Of a DNA stretch of 46,197 bases, positions 24,908-34,635 are shown piece after piece. The notes under the pieces were generated by a model. That model was not told where the DNA came from and made no database searches. It saw nothing but the letters and a program-made list of their open reading frames with translations. Within the stretch, counting starts at the first letter, position 1. Each line of letters starts with the position of its first letter. Position numbers and translations under genes: made by a program. The DNA comes from a bacterium (lineage in GTDB: Bacteria; Planctomycetota; Planctomycetia; Planctomycetales; Planctomycetaceae): the NCBI GenBank assembly GCA_016124895.1, contig WGMU01000025.1, positions 1 to 46,197 on the forward strand, in the 5' to 3' direction.

Positions 24908-26229
24908 TGCGAATGCTGATCTGTGCTCTGGCTGTGTTAAGTCTCGCGTCGACTGCGACGGCTCAAACCCGCGAAGAAATTGTGCGGGGTGACCGGAAGA
25001 AGGTCGAAGCCGCCGGGTTCTGGATTTACAACGACCTGCCAAAGGCCTTTGCCGAGGCGAAACGGACAGGCAAGCCGATCATCGTTGTTCTGCGCTGTCT
25101 GCCCTGTCATGAGTGCGTGAAGCTGGACGACGAACTTGTCGACACGGACCCGGTCATCCGCCCGCTGCTCGAACAGTTCGTCTGTGCCCGACAGGTCTCG
25201 ACCAACGGGCTCGATCTGAGTCTGTTTCAGTACGACACGGATCAGTCGTTCGCGGTGTTCTTCCTGAATGCAGACAAGACGGTCTACGGTCGGTTTGGCA
25301 CGCGGTCACACCGCACGGAATGGATCGGTGATGTTTCACTGGAAGGGCTGGCGAAAGCGCTGCAGAAGACACTCGATCTGCATCGCAACTACGACGCCGT
25401 GAAAGACTCGCTGGCCGGCAAACGCGGCCAGCCGCTGGAAGTCGCCTCGCCCGAGCTTTATCCGTCACTCAAAGGTAAGTTCACGGACAAGCTGAACTAC
25501 GAAGGTGACGTTGTCAAAAGCTGCATCCATTGCCACCAGATCGGCGATGCGCAGCGCGAGTTCTACTGGCATGCGAACAAGCCCATTCCGGATAAAGTCC
25601 TGTGGCCGTACCCGCATCCCAAATCGATCGGGCTCGTTCTGGATCCGGATGAACTGGCCTCGGTCACGGAAGTGCAGCCGGACTCACCCGCAGCGGAAGC
25701 GGGATTCCAGAGTGGAGACACGATTCAATCATTCAACGGCCAGCCGATTCTCTCGTTCGCCGATGTGCAGTGGGTACTCCACAACATCGATCCGGCTGGT
25801 GATGAGATTCCCGTGACCGTTCATCGATCCGGCGGAACGCGCAGTCTGACGCTGAAACTGTCGAATGGTTGGCGTCGCAAAGGCGATCTGTCGTGGCGAG
25901 TCACGTCGTGGGGCCTGCGGCGCATCGCAACGGGAGGCCTGCTCCTGGAACCACTGCCTGCGGAAGCCCGGCGGGAACGCGGACTCCCTGCCAACGCGAT
26001 GGCTCTACGAGTGAAGCACGCCGGCAAGTATGGCCCGCATGGGACGGCTCACCGCCTGGGCATTCGTGAGGACGATGTGCTGATCGAGTTTGATTCGCAC
26101 ACGGACCTGCTGGCCGAACAGGACGTCCATGCCTACGTGGTCACGTCGAAGAAACCAGATGATCGCGTTCCGGTGACGGTACTCCGCGGCCGCCAGAAGT
26201 TGAGTTTTCAACTGCCGATTCAACCTTAG
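24907..26229 (+). CDS. Secreted thioredoxin-like/PDZ protein
   Basis: A 440-residue exported protein. Signal peptide 1-20 (MRMLICALAVLSLASTATAQ). A thioredoxin-like domain carries CLPCHEC with Cys64, Cys67 and Cys70. A second Cys motif, CIHCH, lies at residues 206-210 and could bind heme or act in redox chemistry. A PDZ domain follows (about 239-330: DSPAAEAGFQSGDTIQSFNG), and a second PDZ-like part near the C-terminus (HRLGIREDDVLIEFDSHTD). The layout fits the Trx7/PDZ family, some members of which are annotated as selenoproteins; here the active-site codons are ordinary TGT/TGC. The ATG overlaps the preceding stop (TGATG). Likely acts in periplasmic redox or protein quality control with the sigma/FecR pair. 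Confidence 0.88.
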   Translation: MRMLICALAVLSLASTATAQTREEIVRGDRKKVEAAGFWIYNDLPKAFAEAKRTGKPIIVVLRCLPCHECVKLDDELVDTDPVIRPLLEQFVCARQVSTNGLDLSLFQYDTDQSFAVFFLNADKTVYGRFGTRSHRTEWIGDVSLEGLAKALQKTLDLHRNYDAVKDSLAGKRGQPLEVASPELYPSLKGKFTDKLNYEGDVVKSCIHCHQIGDAQREFYWHANKPIPDKVLWPYPHPKSIGLVLDPDELASVTEVQPDSPAAEAGFQSGDTIQSFNGQPILSFADVQWVLHNIDPAGDEIPVTVHRSGGTRSLTLKLSNGWRRKGDLSWRVTSWGLRRIATGGLLLEPLPAEARRERGLPANAMALRVKHAGKYGPHGTAHRLGIREDDVLIEFDSHTDLLAEQDVHAYVVTSKKPDDRVPVTVLRGRQKLSFQLPIQP

Positions 26230-26280
26230 ATCAGCCCCTTGCCCTTAACCTCTTCAACTCTGACTTCAATGAGGAACCTC

Positions 26281-29100
26281 ATGCCGGATTCACATCTGTC
26301 ACACCGTCTTCTCCAGCGACTGCTGGTCACAGCATTGTGCTGCTGCGTTGTGGCGCCTGCCCATGCTGATAATTCCACGGATAGCCGTTCCAGCGTGATC
26401 GAGTCTGCCCGTTCCGGCAACTGGTCTGCTTCGTCCACCTGGACCGCCGGACGTGTTCCCAGCGCGGGAGCCCGAGTGCTCATCCGCGAAGGGCATCGTG
26501 TGGTGTACGACGTCAACTCGGACCAGGCGATTCGCGGCATCAGTGTCGCGGGCGTGCTGTCATTCGCCACGGATCGAGACACTCGCCTGGATGTCGGTCT
26601 GATCGTGATTCAGGCGGGCAATGAATACAGCGAATCCGGGTTTGACTGCGAACATCACATCGAACCACCGACTGATGAAACACGTCGTCCGGCACTCGAA
26701 GTCGGCACCGCGAATCAGCCCGTCGCGAACGATCACACCGCGCGGATCCGGCTGGTTTATTTCGAGGGCATGGACCGGGAATCATGCCCGGCCATCGTGT
26801 GCTGTGCGGGCCGGATGGACTTCCACGGAGCACCGCTTCGCCGGACCTGGCTGAAGCTCGATCAGCCAGCGAACGCCGGAGACCGCCAGCTTGTGGTGCA
26901 AGAGTCCGTGGATGACTGGCGTGTCGGCGATCAGATCATCGTGACCGCCACGACGCGGCAGAACAAAATCCGCAAGACGTTCCGGCCGAGCACGCGCGAC
27001 AGCACGCAGACGGAAGAACGCACCATCTCCGCCATTGACGGCGCGACAATCACGCTGGATCAACCGCTGCAGTTTGATCACATCGCTGCCGGAGACTATC
27101 GCGCCGATGTCGCGAATCTCAGCCGCAATGTCGTCGTCGAGTCTGCTGAACCCGATGGCATTCGCGGTCACACCATGTATCACCGGCACTCGGCCGGAAG
27201 CATCAGTTATGCCGAGTTCCGTCACCTTGGTAAGCAGAACGTGCTCGGCCGCTACAGCCTGCACTTCCATCTGGTCGGCGACACGATGCGCGGCAGCTCC
27301 GTCATCGGAGCATCCATCCATGACAGCCACAATCGCTGGCTGACGATTCACGGGACGAACTATCTCGTCGTGCGTGACTGTGTCGGCTACCAGAGCGTCG
27401 GGCACGGGTTCTTTATGGAAGACGGAACCGAGGTCTACAACGTTCTCGATCGCAACCTGGCCGTGCAGGCCTACATCGGGAAACCGCTGCCGAAGCAGGT
27501 AATCCCGTTTGATAAGAACGACGGATCGGGTTTCTGGTGGGCGAACTGCCACAACACGTTCACCCGTAATGTGGCCTGTGATTGCGACGAATACGGTTAC
27601 TTCTTTCAGGCCGCGAAGACACCCGACTTTGATCCAGTCCTCAGCATCCGACAGCCGGACGGTTCATCGCGGGAGGTCGATATCCGCACGCTGTCGTTCG
27701 TCCGGTTTGATAGCAACGAATCTCACTGCCAGCGCCGTCATGCCTTCAATCTCGGCGGTGGCGTTCCCTTCGGAACTCCCAACGTGGATGGCATTGGCCC
27801 GGACGTCGCTCACCCGTTTGTGATCCGAAACATGCTGCTCTGGAACGTTCACTGGGCCATTCATCCGGTCTCGCCTTCCGTGCTGCTGGAGAACTTTGAC
27901 ATCCACGACGCGGAATACGGAGTCTGGAGGCCGGTTTACGAGAACCATGCTTACCGCTCCCTGCACATGACCCAAGTGCCGAACAAGCGGGACTACGCTT
28001 TCGTCGACGGGCCGCCTCCCAATGGTGACGCTCCGTTCCCGAAACCGCTCGCCCCGGTTGATGACGAACCGCCAGCGACCGTGATCACTCATGTGCAGCC
28101 CACGGAGTCAGGCAGGCTGCTGGTGCGCGGAACGACCTCCGACAACGGCCAGGTGTCCCAGGTCACGGTCAATGGAAATGAAGTCCGGCAGCTCGCTCCG
28201 AACTACGCGGAGTGGGAATTGACGCTGGACACGCCGCGCGACGGCGTACTGACCGCGGCGAGCCGAGACGCAGCGGGCAATGTTGAACAGACGCCTGACG
28301 TGCAGACGGTCCCGGCGATTGAGCCACAGGACGAGCAACCCGCCAAGAAAGCCGAGCACGCACTCCAACCCGGCGGCACTCTGACAATCGAGTTTCCCGA
28401 CATGCCACAGACGTTTTTCGCCATGCAGCAGAAGAGAGACGTCCCGGCGCAGATGACCGTCTACCTGCCGACGAACTACGACCCAGCGAAAAAGTTTCCG
28501 CTGCTGATTTGGCTCAGCGGCGGTGATGGCGGCAACGGCACAACCGTTGGCGTCGCCCGTGAGCTGACCCAAGGCCGGGATTTCGTCTGTGTCAGCATGC
28601 CGCTCTTCAAGGCCAGCTTGGCGCCGGTCAGCGGACCCAAAGGTCCACGCCCGGGCTTTGTCATTAATGCCGCGGATGGCGAGTTGATGTGGCCGCATTT
28701 CAAGACCATGCTGGACAAGCTGGAACAGGTGGTGGTGAATATCGATCCGGATCACCGGGTGCTGGGTGGGTTTTCCAATGGGGCGCACGCTACTGCGGCA
28801 CTCATCGACGCATCGGATGGCGAAGTGGCACGGCGGTTCTCCGCTTTTCTGTTCGTCGAGGGGGGCGGCAAGCTGCAGCAATACGATCTGCTCAAGGACA
28901 AGCCGGTACTCATGGTATCCAGCAATGCCAAGTCGCAGCCGCGTGCCCAGGAGATTTGCGACATGGCCAAAGCAGCGGGGGCCAGGGCGACGCTCGTCGT
29001 TGAGGACGTCGGCGCCCACGATTTTCCGAAATCGGCGTATCCCGCAGTGCGCGATTGGCTGCGGACCAGCGATGTCCGTCATCACCGTTCAGACAAATGA
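26281..29100 (+). CDS. G8-domain/beta-helix protein fused to an esterase-like domain
   Basis: A 939-residue secreted protein; ATG 26281 has GAGGA six bases upstream and starts a signal peptide ending AHA. A G8 domain lies at about residues 38-165 (GNWSASSTWTAGRVPSAGAR). A right-handed beta-helix with CEMIP-like features follows at about 290-560 (YSLHFHLVGD, NRWLTIHGTNYLVVRDC). An Ig-like module follows at about 605-680 (SRDAAGNVEQTP). The C-terminal 230 residues form an alpha/beta hydrolase (FPLLIWLSGGDGG) with nucleophile elbow GFSNG at Ser832 and a candidate His913 (GAHDFP). G8 beta-helix proteins are linked to polysaccharide binding or cleavage, so an enzyme for acylated polysaccharides is a reasonable guess. 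It is the last gene of the sigma operon, 51 bases after Trx/PDZ. Confidence 0.87.
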   Translation: MPDSHLSHRLLQRLLVTALCCCVVAPAHADNSTDSRSSVIESARSGNWSASSTWTAGRVPSAGARVLIREGHRVVYDVNSDQAIRGISVAGVLSFATDRDTRLDVGLIVIQAGNEYSESGFDCEHHIEPPTDETRRPALEVGTANQPVANDHTARIRLVYFEGMDRESCPAIVCCAGRMDFHGAPLRRTWLKLDQPANAGDRQLVVQESVDDWRVGDQIIVTATTRQNKIRKTFRPSTRDSTQTEERTISAIDGATITLDQPLQFDHIAAGDYRADVANLSRNVVVESAEPDGIRGHTMYHRHSAGSISYAEFRHLGKQNVLGRYSLHFHLVGDTMRGSSVIGASIHDSHNRWLTIHGTNYLVVRDCVGYQSVGHGFFMEDGTEVYNVLDRNLAVQAYIGKPLPKQVIPFDKNDGSGFWWANCHNTFTRNVACDCDEYGYFFQAAKTPDFDPVLSIRQPDGSSREVDIRTLSFVRFDSNESHCQRRHAFNLGGGVPFGTPNVDGIGPDVAHPFVIRNMLLWNVHWAIHPVSPSVLLENFDIHDAEYGVWRPVYENHAYRSLHMTQVPNKRDYAFVDGPPPNGDAPFPKPLAPVDDEPPATVITHVQPTESGRLLVRGTTSDNGQVSQVTVNGNEVRQLAPNYAEWELTLDTPRDGVLTAASRDAAGNVEQTPDVQTVPAIEPQDEQPAKKAEHALQPGGTLTIEFPDMPQTFFAMQQKRDVPAQMTVYLPTNYDPAKKFPLLIWLSGGDGGNGTTVGVARELTQGRDFVCVSMPLFKASLAPVSGPKGPRPGFVINAADGELMWPHFKTMLDKLEQVVVNIDPDHRVLGGFSNGAHATAALIDASDGEVARRFSAFLFVEGGGKLQQYDLLKDKPVLMVSSNAKSQPRAQEICDMAKAAGARATLVVEDVGAHDFPKSAYPAVRDWLRTSDVRHHRSDK

Positions 29101-29219
29101 TTGGGCGTCTGGAGAGTCGAGAATTCCGGACATGTGCCGCACTGTTGTTGGTTACCTGCTGGTCGGATTAGAGGGAGGTCGAAGACCAAGTGTACACTAA
29201 CTACGGAGAGATCGGTGAC

Positions 29220-30410
29220 ATGAAAAGCCAGCCTCAAGCCGCGGTCACATTGTTGACGCTGGCCGACGGCGGGCGGACGCGAGAACTTGCAACGCAGAGC
29301 CCCGCATTCGGTGCCGTCGCAATCATTGCCCTGTGTGGATTGACCATGTTGTTCCACCATGCACAGGCGGCCGAATTCCAAGTCACCGCGCTGGTTCCGC
29401 CACTCGTTCATCCGGCGGCGATTCACGGTGTTGCGCTCAGTCCGGATGGGAAATGGGCGGCCACAGGGTGTTCGGACCATTTCCTGCGGATCTGGGAAGT
29501 CTCCACCGGCAGACTTCATGGCGAACCGTTGCCACATGACGGTGAGGTGTATCCCGTGGCGTTCAGTCCCGACAGCCGGAGTGTTGTGGGTGGGAGCGCG
29601 AACGGTGCGAAGCTGTGGGAGGTCGGCACCGGCAAGGTGATTGCCACACTGCCGCATCCGGGCTTTGTCTATGCGCTGGCCTTCCGACCGGATGGCAAGG
29701 CCATTCTGACGAGCAGTCACGACGGCCCGCAGGACGGCACCGCCCGCTTCTGGGCCGCGAGCAACGGACAACCGATCGGCGACTTTATTGGCAATCGTCA
29801 GCGTTTTTACGCCGTGGCCTTCAGTCCCGACTCGAAGCTGGCCGCCGTCAGTGGTAACGGCAACGTTGCGCATCTGCTTGACGGCCTGACGGGCAAGCCG
29901 AAGGGAATCGAACTGCAACACGACGGTTCGATTCGCGCGCTCAGCTTCAGTCCCGACAGCTCGAAGCTGTTGACGGGCAGCCTCGATGGCTCGGCCCGCG
30001 TCTGGGACGTGACCACAGGCCAGCCGGTCACACCACCGTTCAGACACGACGACCAGATCCGCGCCGTCGCCTTCAGCCCGACCGGCAAGAGTGTTGTCAC
30101 CGCAGGTCGTGATAAGACGGCGCGCTTGTGGGACGCGACGACCGGAACACCGCTCTGCCCGCCGCTGGCGCATCCGACAGAGGTGCGCTGCGTGGCCTTC
30201 AGCCCGGACGGCAGATTCGTGGCGACTGGTTGCTATGGCGATACGGCTCACGTCTGGGACGCCGCTAGAGGTCGGCCCATTGGCTCCACGTTGCAACACC
30301 GCGCCCTCGTTCGCGTGATCGCCTTCGGCCCTAACAGCCGCGTACTACTGACCGGCAGCTTCGACAAAACAGCGCGACTGTGGAAGATCACAGAGGTGGA
30401 AGCAGAGTGA
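29220..30410 (+). CDS. Membrane-anchored or secreted WD40 protein with eight repeats
   Basis: A 396-residue protein from the ATG at 29220; an in-frame GTG ten codons upstream is possible. A signal anchor lies near residues 32-51 (AIIALCGLTMLFHHAQA). I count eight WD40 repeats of the planctomycete type, each with AFSPD/LSPDG and ending in RLWD/RIWE-like strands (VYPVAFSPDSRSVVGG, IRALSFSPDSSKLLTG, ARLWDATTG). Repeat 4 is degenerate. No catalytic domain is attached; in planctomycetes such repeats often form the end of Ser/Thr kinases or serve as scaffolds. It is separated from the G8 gene by about 120 bases and converges with the minus-strand operon beyond 30472. Confidence 0.88.
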   Translation: MKSQPQAAVTLLTLADGGRTRELATQSPAFGAVAIIALCGLTMLFHHAQAAEFQVTALVPPLVHPAAIHGVALSPDGKWAATGCSDHFLRIWEVSTGRLHGEPLPHDGEVYPVAFSPDSRSVVGGSANGAKLWEVGTGKVIATLPHPGFVYALAFRPDGKAILTSSHDGPQDGTARFWAASNGQPIGDFIGNRQRFYAVAFSPDSKLAAVSGNGNVAHLLDGLTGKPKGIELQHDGSIRALSFSPDSSKLLTGSLDGSARVWDVTTGQPVTPPFRHDDQIRAVAFSPTGKSVVTAGRDKTARLWDATTGTPLCPPLAHPTEVRCVAFSPDGRFVATGCYGDTAHVWDAARGRPIGSTLQHRALVRVIAFGPNSRVLLTGSFDKTARLWKITEVEAE

Positions 30411-30471
30411 AGTCGAGCCAGGGTGAGCGGGCTCCGCTGTTGTGCAGCACAGCCGAACGTTTCTCGTGGCC

Positions 30472-33294
30472 TCACTTTGCTCTGAGTTCATAGTCACCCG
30501 GTTCGGCCCGCCACGCGACTTCGCTCGCCGTCCAGGTGACGCCTTGCTCAATCGGTTTCATGACGCCGTCCGCCTGACGGCGTGTCAGGGTAAAGGTTGT
30601 CCCCTCGGGAAACTTCGGCTGCATGGCGTGCAATTGAAGTCGCAACGTGACCGGCTTGCTGACCTTCAACCCGACCGTCTTGTCGCCAGGGGATACGGCG
30701 ATTTCGATCGGCTCGCGGTAGGCGGGGATTTCGGCAACGGCCCGCAGGATCTCATCACCGGCCTTGCGACCGAGGTCTTCCGAGTGAACGACAGCGGTGG
30801 GCCGTGATCTGGAAAGCCGGTTCCAGATCTGCAGACGAAATCCGTCTGGCTTCAACCGCTCGACCTTTGTCTCGAACCAGCGGCTGCCGGGCGACATGTC
30901 GAGCGCCCAGCGGACCATCGAACTGCCGGCGTTGGACAGCTCAAGCCGGCGATACGGCCCGGTGCCAGCGCTGAGCACACGGCCCGGCTCGGGGCGAGTT
31001 GCGGCCGACCATTCGATCAACTCACCAACCAGCCCGCGGTAGAATTCGAAGTCGTCGTGCAGGTAGATACCGATCTGGTTGCGGAGACTCGTGTGTCCGC
31101 CGTGGTTGCAGGCGCGGATCGCCGTCACGTTGTCGGTCTCGAACGTGTCAGAGATTTGTCCGCTGAACACGAACCAGCGGGCCTGAGCGGCGACGAACTG
31201 AGTCGCTTTGTCGCGACCGATGACATCAAGCATCTTTTCGGACCAGAGCGAAGTGACTCCTCGTTCGTAGGCCACGGGATTGTAAACCGTGTCATACTTG
31301 TCGGCCTGCGGAGTCCATGACCACGCCGGGAAATAACCATGCGGATTCCGCTCGACCAGCCGCATCAGGTCGTCAAACAGAATTCTCGCGGCGTCGATAT
31401 AACGCGGATCCTTTTCCAGCGAATACGCGTGCAGCATCAGCGGGATCGTCGGCACGCAGCGGCTGGGCCATTCGGCTTCCAGGTTCGTGCGGAACTGTTC
31501 CAGATCGAACGGCGTGCCGCCCAGCAGTTCCAGTCCGAAATCGGCGAATTGCACGCAGGCCCGTCGGTAATCATCCAGCGGGACAGGCAGGTCGAAGTAC
31601 TCCATCGTGCGAATGGAAACGGGCATCAGCGCCGCGTGATAACACGGATTGCCGGTCCAGCCTTCCAACCGGCTGCCATCCGGTTGCTGACCACCGCCGC
31701 TCGAAGGCTTCATCCCCGTGGCCACACTGCGGCGGATGATGTCGATGTAAAAGTCCGTCCGCTCGGTGTGGTTCTGGAACCGATCGCGCAGCGCCTTGTC
31801 GATGGCCGCTCTGTCGTCGGCGATCACGGCGGAGACGACCTTCAGCAGACCGATCTCCGACGACTGGCCACCGCGTCCGATTTCATCCATCAGCGAGACC
31901 AGCAGCGCGGCGACTTGTTCCTCGCTGAATGGCCGATCGATCCAGCCCGAGGCCGCGCCGAGCACGCTGCGCAGCGCGCCTTCGGCGGATTCCGCCTGCT
32001 CGCCGACACCCAGCACGTACTGCCGATAGAGCCAGTCGTTATTCGCCTGCCAGCCGAGACTGTTCGCAGCTCCATCCGATGACTTCTTCAGAGCAAGATG
32101 TCCGTTGACGATGCCCAGCCCCTCGCGAGTCATCAGTCTCGCAATGGCCGAATCGTCGATCTGATGAAACCAGCGCAACGCCAGCCTGCCATCCTCGACG
32201 TCCGCCCGCGGTTCCTTGTTCGGTCCTTCGGCGGTGACCGTGAAGGGATTGTTGCCGTAGCCGGTCGTCAGCGGCGTGGCAAAGAAGAGATGCGCCGCCG
32301 TGAAGCCGCGATCCCCGACCTGATGCACATACCAGGGTGCGTCCCAACTCGGCCCGCGAACCTGCGTGAAGCCCTCGACACCGTCAGGCGGAGCGAGGAT
32401 CTCAAGCTTTTGATGCCCGCCTCGATAACCGGCCGGCTCGGTCAGGCTGTAACCTTCCAGCGCACAGTAAGCTCCTTCAGGGAACAACCAGTACGTCGAC
32501 TGCCAGCGTTGCGTGCCGCCTTTGCTCCGCGGCGTTTCGCCGGTCACCGTCAGCTTCGTAATAATTGCCTGAGTCGCTTCGATCGTGAACGGCCGGGAGA
32601 AATCGGCACGACTGACAGTTCCGGTCGCAGCGCCGGCATCGAAGCCCGCCAAACGAAACAACTCCCGGCCCTGCCACGACAGACTGAGGCGATCGGGTAA
32701 CCCGGCGATATCCAGGCCCCCTTGCTTCACGCTGGTGCGCTCACTTACTTCGCTGCTGCGCCAGACAGTGTGGTGCGGCTCAACCTGCTGCTGGTCATGG
32801 ATGCGGAGTGTCAGCCGCTGCTTGCCGAATGCCGCGACCTGGTAACGAAGCAGATACATGGCCGCGCAAACCGAGTCACCATGCGTGCGTGCATCGTCGT
32901 CCTCGGACTTCAGCTTCCCGCCCAGTTGCGGAAGATGCTCGACAGCCCAGCGGATCTTCTCATCGCGAGCAGTCTTCACGTCCGTCGCATCACCGGCGGC
33001 ATGATTCAGCGGCGCGTAGCGGTGACCCCAGTCGGCACGGCCTTCGCGCGCCTCGCGCCACGTCATCGAATCCCAGACGAAATAAGGAACCTCCCGCCCT
33101 GCGGCGTCGACGAACTTTACGGACCAGGGATCGGCCAGTTCGCCGGGCTCGAATTTCGCACGGACGAAAACGTACGGACTTTCGTTACCGGCTTGCGCCA
33201 GATGAACCTGAAGCTCGCGCGGCGCGGCAGATACGAAATCCGCCGCCGCGAACGACAACGCGAACAATACAGCAGCAACAGCCAGCTTCTTCAT
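30472..33294 (-). CDS. Large secreted protein, possibly a polysaccharide-active enzyme
   Basis: A 940-residue exported protein. ATG 33294 has GAGGA seven bases upstream and opens the signal MKKLAVAAVLFALSFAAADF. The N-terminal third looks beta-rich (LQVHLAQAGNESPYVFVRAK, VPYFVWDSMTWREAREG). The middle is helical with repeated aromatic and Arg/Asp pairs (GWTGNPCYHAALMPVSIR, NPHGYFPAWSWTPQADKYDT) as in alpha/alpha-toroid lyases or hydrolases, and the C-terminus is beta-sandwich. The layout and length resemble RIFT-barrel/exo-rhamnogalacturonan lyase-like proteins, but I cannot prove that family. It is the last gene of a sigma-controlled operon, 10 bases after DUF1501, so it may be the operon's substrate-facing product. 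Confidence 0.75.
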   Translation of the reverse strand: MKKLAVAAVLFALSFAAADFVSAAPRELQVHLAQAGNESPYVFVRAKFEPGELADPWSVKFVDAAGREVPYFVWDSMTWREAREGRADWGHRYAPLNHAAGDATDVKTARDEKIRWAVEHLPQLGGKLKSEDDDARTHGDSVCAAMYLLRYQVAAFGKQRLTLRIHDQQQVEPHHTVWRSSEVSERTSVKQGGLDIAGLPDRLSLSWQGRELFRLAGFDAGAATGTVSRADFSRPFTIEATQAIITKLTVTGETPRSKGGTQRWQSTYWLFPEGAYCALEGYSLTEPAGYRGGHQKLEILAPPDGVEGFTQVRGPSWDAPWYVHQVGDRGFTAAHLFFATPLTTGYGNNPFTVTAEGPNKEPRADVEDGRLALRWFHQIDDSAIARLMTREGLGIVNGHLALKKSSDGAANSLGWQANNDWLYRQYVLGVGEQAESAEGALRSVLGAASGWIDRPFSEEQVAALLVSLMDEIGRGGQSSEIGLLKVVSAVIADDRAAIDKALRDRFQNHTERTDFYIDIIRRSVATGMKPSSGGGQQPDGSRLEGWTGNPCYHAALMPVSIRTMEYFDLPVPLDDYRRACVQFADFGLELLGGTPFDLEQFRTNLEAEWPSRCVPTIPLMLHAYSLEKDPRYIDAARILFDDLMRLVERNPHGYFPAWSWTPQADKYDTVYNPVAYERGVTSLWSEKMLDVIGRDKATQFVAAQARWFVFSGQISDTFETDNVTAIRACNHGGHTSLRNQIGIYLHDDFEFYRGLVGELIEWSAATRPEPGRVLSAGTGPYRRLELSNAGSSMVRWALDMSPGSRWFETKVERLKPDGFRLQIWNRLSRSRPTAVVHSEDLGRKAGDEILRAVAEIPAYREPIEIAVSPGDKTVGLKVSKPVTLRLQLHAMQPKFPEGTTFTLTRRQADGVMKPIEQGVTWTASEVAWRAEPGDYELRAK

Positions 33295-33304
33295 GCGATC
33301 ATCC

Positions 33305-34615
33305 TCACAGCAATTCACGAATCACTTGTTCGTCCTTGTCCACAATCCGAATGGGGCGGCCGTTCGGTGCGATGACTTCCTTTCCATAGTCGATCTCCAG
33401 CAACCGGCAGACGGTCGCCATGAAGTCCTGAACCGAGATCGGACGGTCGGTCACTTCCTGTCCCTGGCGATCGGTCGCTCCAACAGTCTGCCCACCCTTG
33501 ACTCCTCCGCCCGCCAGCAGCGTCGTCCAGGCTTTGGCATAATGATCTCGACCGCCGTTGCGGTTGATCCGCGGCGTGCGGCCGAATTCGCCCATCCAGA
33601 CGATCAGAGTGTCATCGAGCAGGCTGCGATCGTGCAGGTCGCTGAGCAGTGCTGACAGGCCCTGATCGACCTGTGTCATCAGCGTCCGCGTGTTGTCGGC
33701 GACGTTTTTTTCGTGCGAGTCCCAGTTGGCCAGATAGACTTCGACGAACGGTACACCGACCTCGACCAGCCGTCGCGCCAGCAGGCAGCCACGACCGAAG
33801 TCGCTGTTCCCGTAAGCGTCCCGCACACGGTCGGATTCGCCATCCAGATTGAATGCCGTTCGCCGATCGCTGCGCATCAACCGCACAGCCGCCGCCAGAC
33901 CGGCCAGATGCGCGTCGGCCGCCGGGGCGAGCGTCGCCTTTGCAAATCTCTGTTCGAGATGATCGAGCAATCCTGTGCGGCGATCGAACTCGGCGGTTTC
34001 CACACGAGGCGTGGCGTTGTCCAGGCCCTGGCTGGCGTCGGCCAGCACGAGAGGCTGGTAACGCGGGCCACGATAACCGGCGTCGCGCAGCACGTCGTGT
34101 TTGGTCAGCGGAGTTCCCGTCACGATGAAGTTGGGCAAAGTCGCATCCGACTCGCCCAGTTCCGCCGCAACCGTCGAACCGAGCGTTGGATAGGTCACCC
34201 CTCCGAAGCCCGGCCGGTAGCCGGTGTGCATGTAGATTCGCGCCCGGTCGTGATCGGCTTCGGGTGTGCTCATCCCGCGCAGCAGCGCCGCATACTGCAT
34301 CCAGCGCGAGAGCTGCGGAAACTTCTCGCCGAGCTGGATTCCGGGCACCGAAGTCTCGATAGCACCGAGTTCGCCACGTACATCGGCGGTGGCTTCCGAT
34401 TTTGGATCGAACGTCTCAACGTGACTTGGACCTCCATCCATCCAGAGCAGTACGCATGACTTGCGACGCGTGTTCGGTGACTTGTCCTCAGCCGCTCGCG
34501 CCGCCAGCGCGCCAAGCCAGCCCGATGCCGACACCCCGGTCACTCCGGCCGTTGCCAGCCGCATCAACTCGCGGCGTGTTGGTGTCAGCGGAGACTTCTT
34601 CTGCTGCGAAAACAT
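33305..34615 (-). CDS. DUF1501 family protein with Tat signal (operon copy)
   Basis: A 436-residue exported protein of the DUF1501 family, which has an alkaline-phosphatase/sulfatase-like fold. ATG 34615 has GAGG seven bases upstream. Tat motif TRRELMRLATAG near residues 14-25. Family motifs present: LLWMDGGPSHVETFDPK, YMHTGYRPGFGG, FVEVYLANWDSHEKN and GEFGRTPRINRNGGRDH. The biochemical function of the family is unproven; it is nearly always paired with DUF1549/DUF1553 proteins, as here (20-base gap upstream). Only 10 bases separate it from the next gene, so it is clearly part of one operon. Confidence 0.95.
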   Translation of the reverse strand: MFSQQKKSPLTPTRRELMRLATAGVTGVSASGWLGALAARAAEDKSPNTRRKSCVLLWMDGGPSHVETFDPKSEATADVRGELGAIETSVPGIQLGEKFPQLSRWMQYAALLRGMSTPEADHDRARIYMHTGYRPGFGGVTYPTLGSTVAAELGESDATLPNFIVTGTPLTKHDVLRDAGYRGPRYQPLVLADASQGLDNATPRVETAEFDRRTGLLDHLEQRFAKATLAPAADAHLAGLAAAVRLMRSDRRTAFNLDGESDRVRDAYGNSDFGRGCLLARRLVEVGVPFVEVYLANWDSHEKNVADNTRTLMTQVDQGLSALLSDLHDRSLLDDTLIVWMGEFGRTPRINRNGGRDHYAKAWTTLLAGGGVKGGQTVGATDRQGQEVTDRPISVQDFMATVCRLLEIDYGKEVIAPNGRPIRIVDKDEQVIRELL

Positions 34616-34635
34616 GATTTACCTCACTGGATCGT

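Noticed and set aside
25088-25120. Selenocysteine codon in the Trx/PDZ protein
   Set aside because: Some relatives are annotated as selenoproteins, but the motif here is encoded by TGT/TGC with no in-frame TGA and no stem-loop was sought as a consequence.
29105-29125. Further copy of the efflux-operon repeat (GAGAGTCGAGAATTCC)
   Set aside because: Only about ten bases match the core, which is too short to separate from chance.
30411-30471. Bidirectional terminator between convergent genes
   Set aside because: Only a weak 5-base stem (GCTGT/ACAGC) and no T-tract were found.
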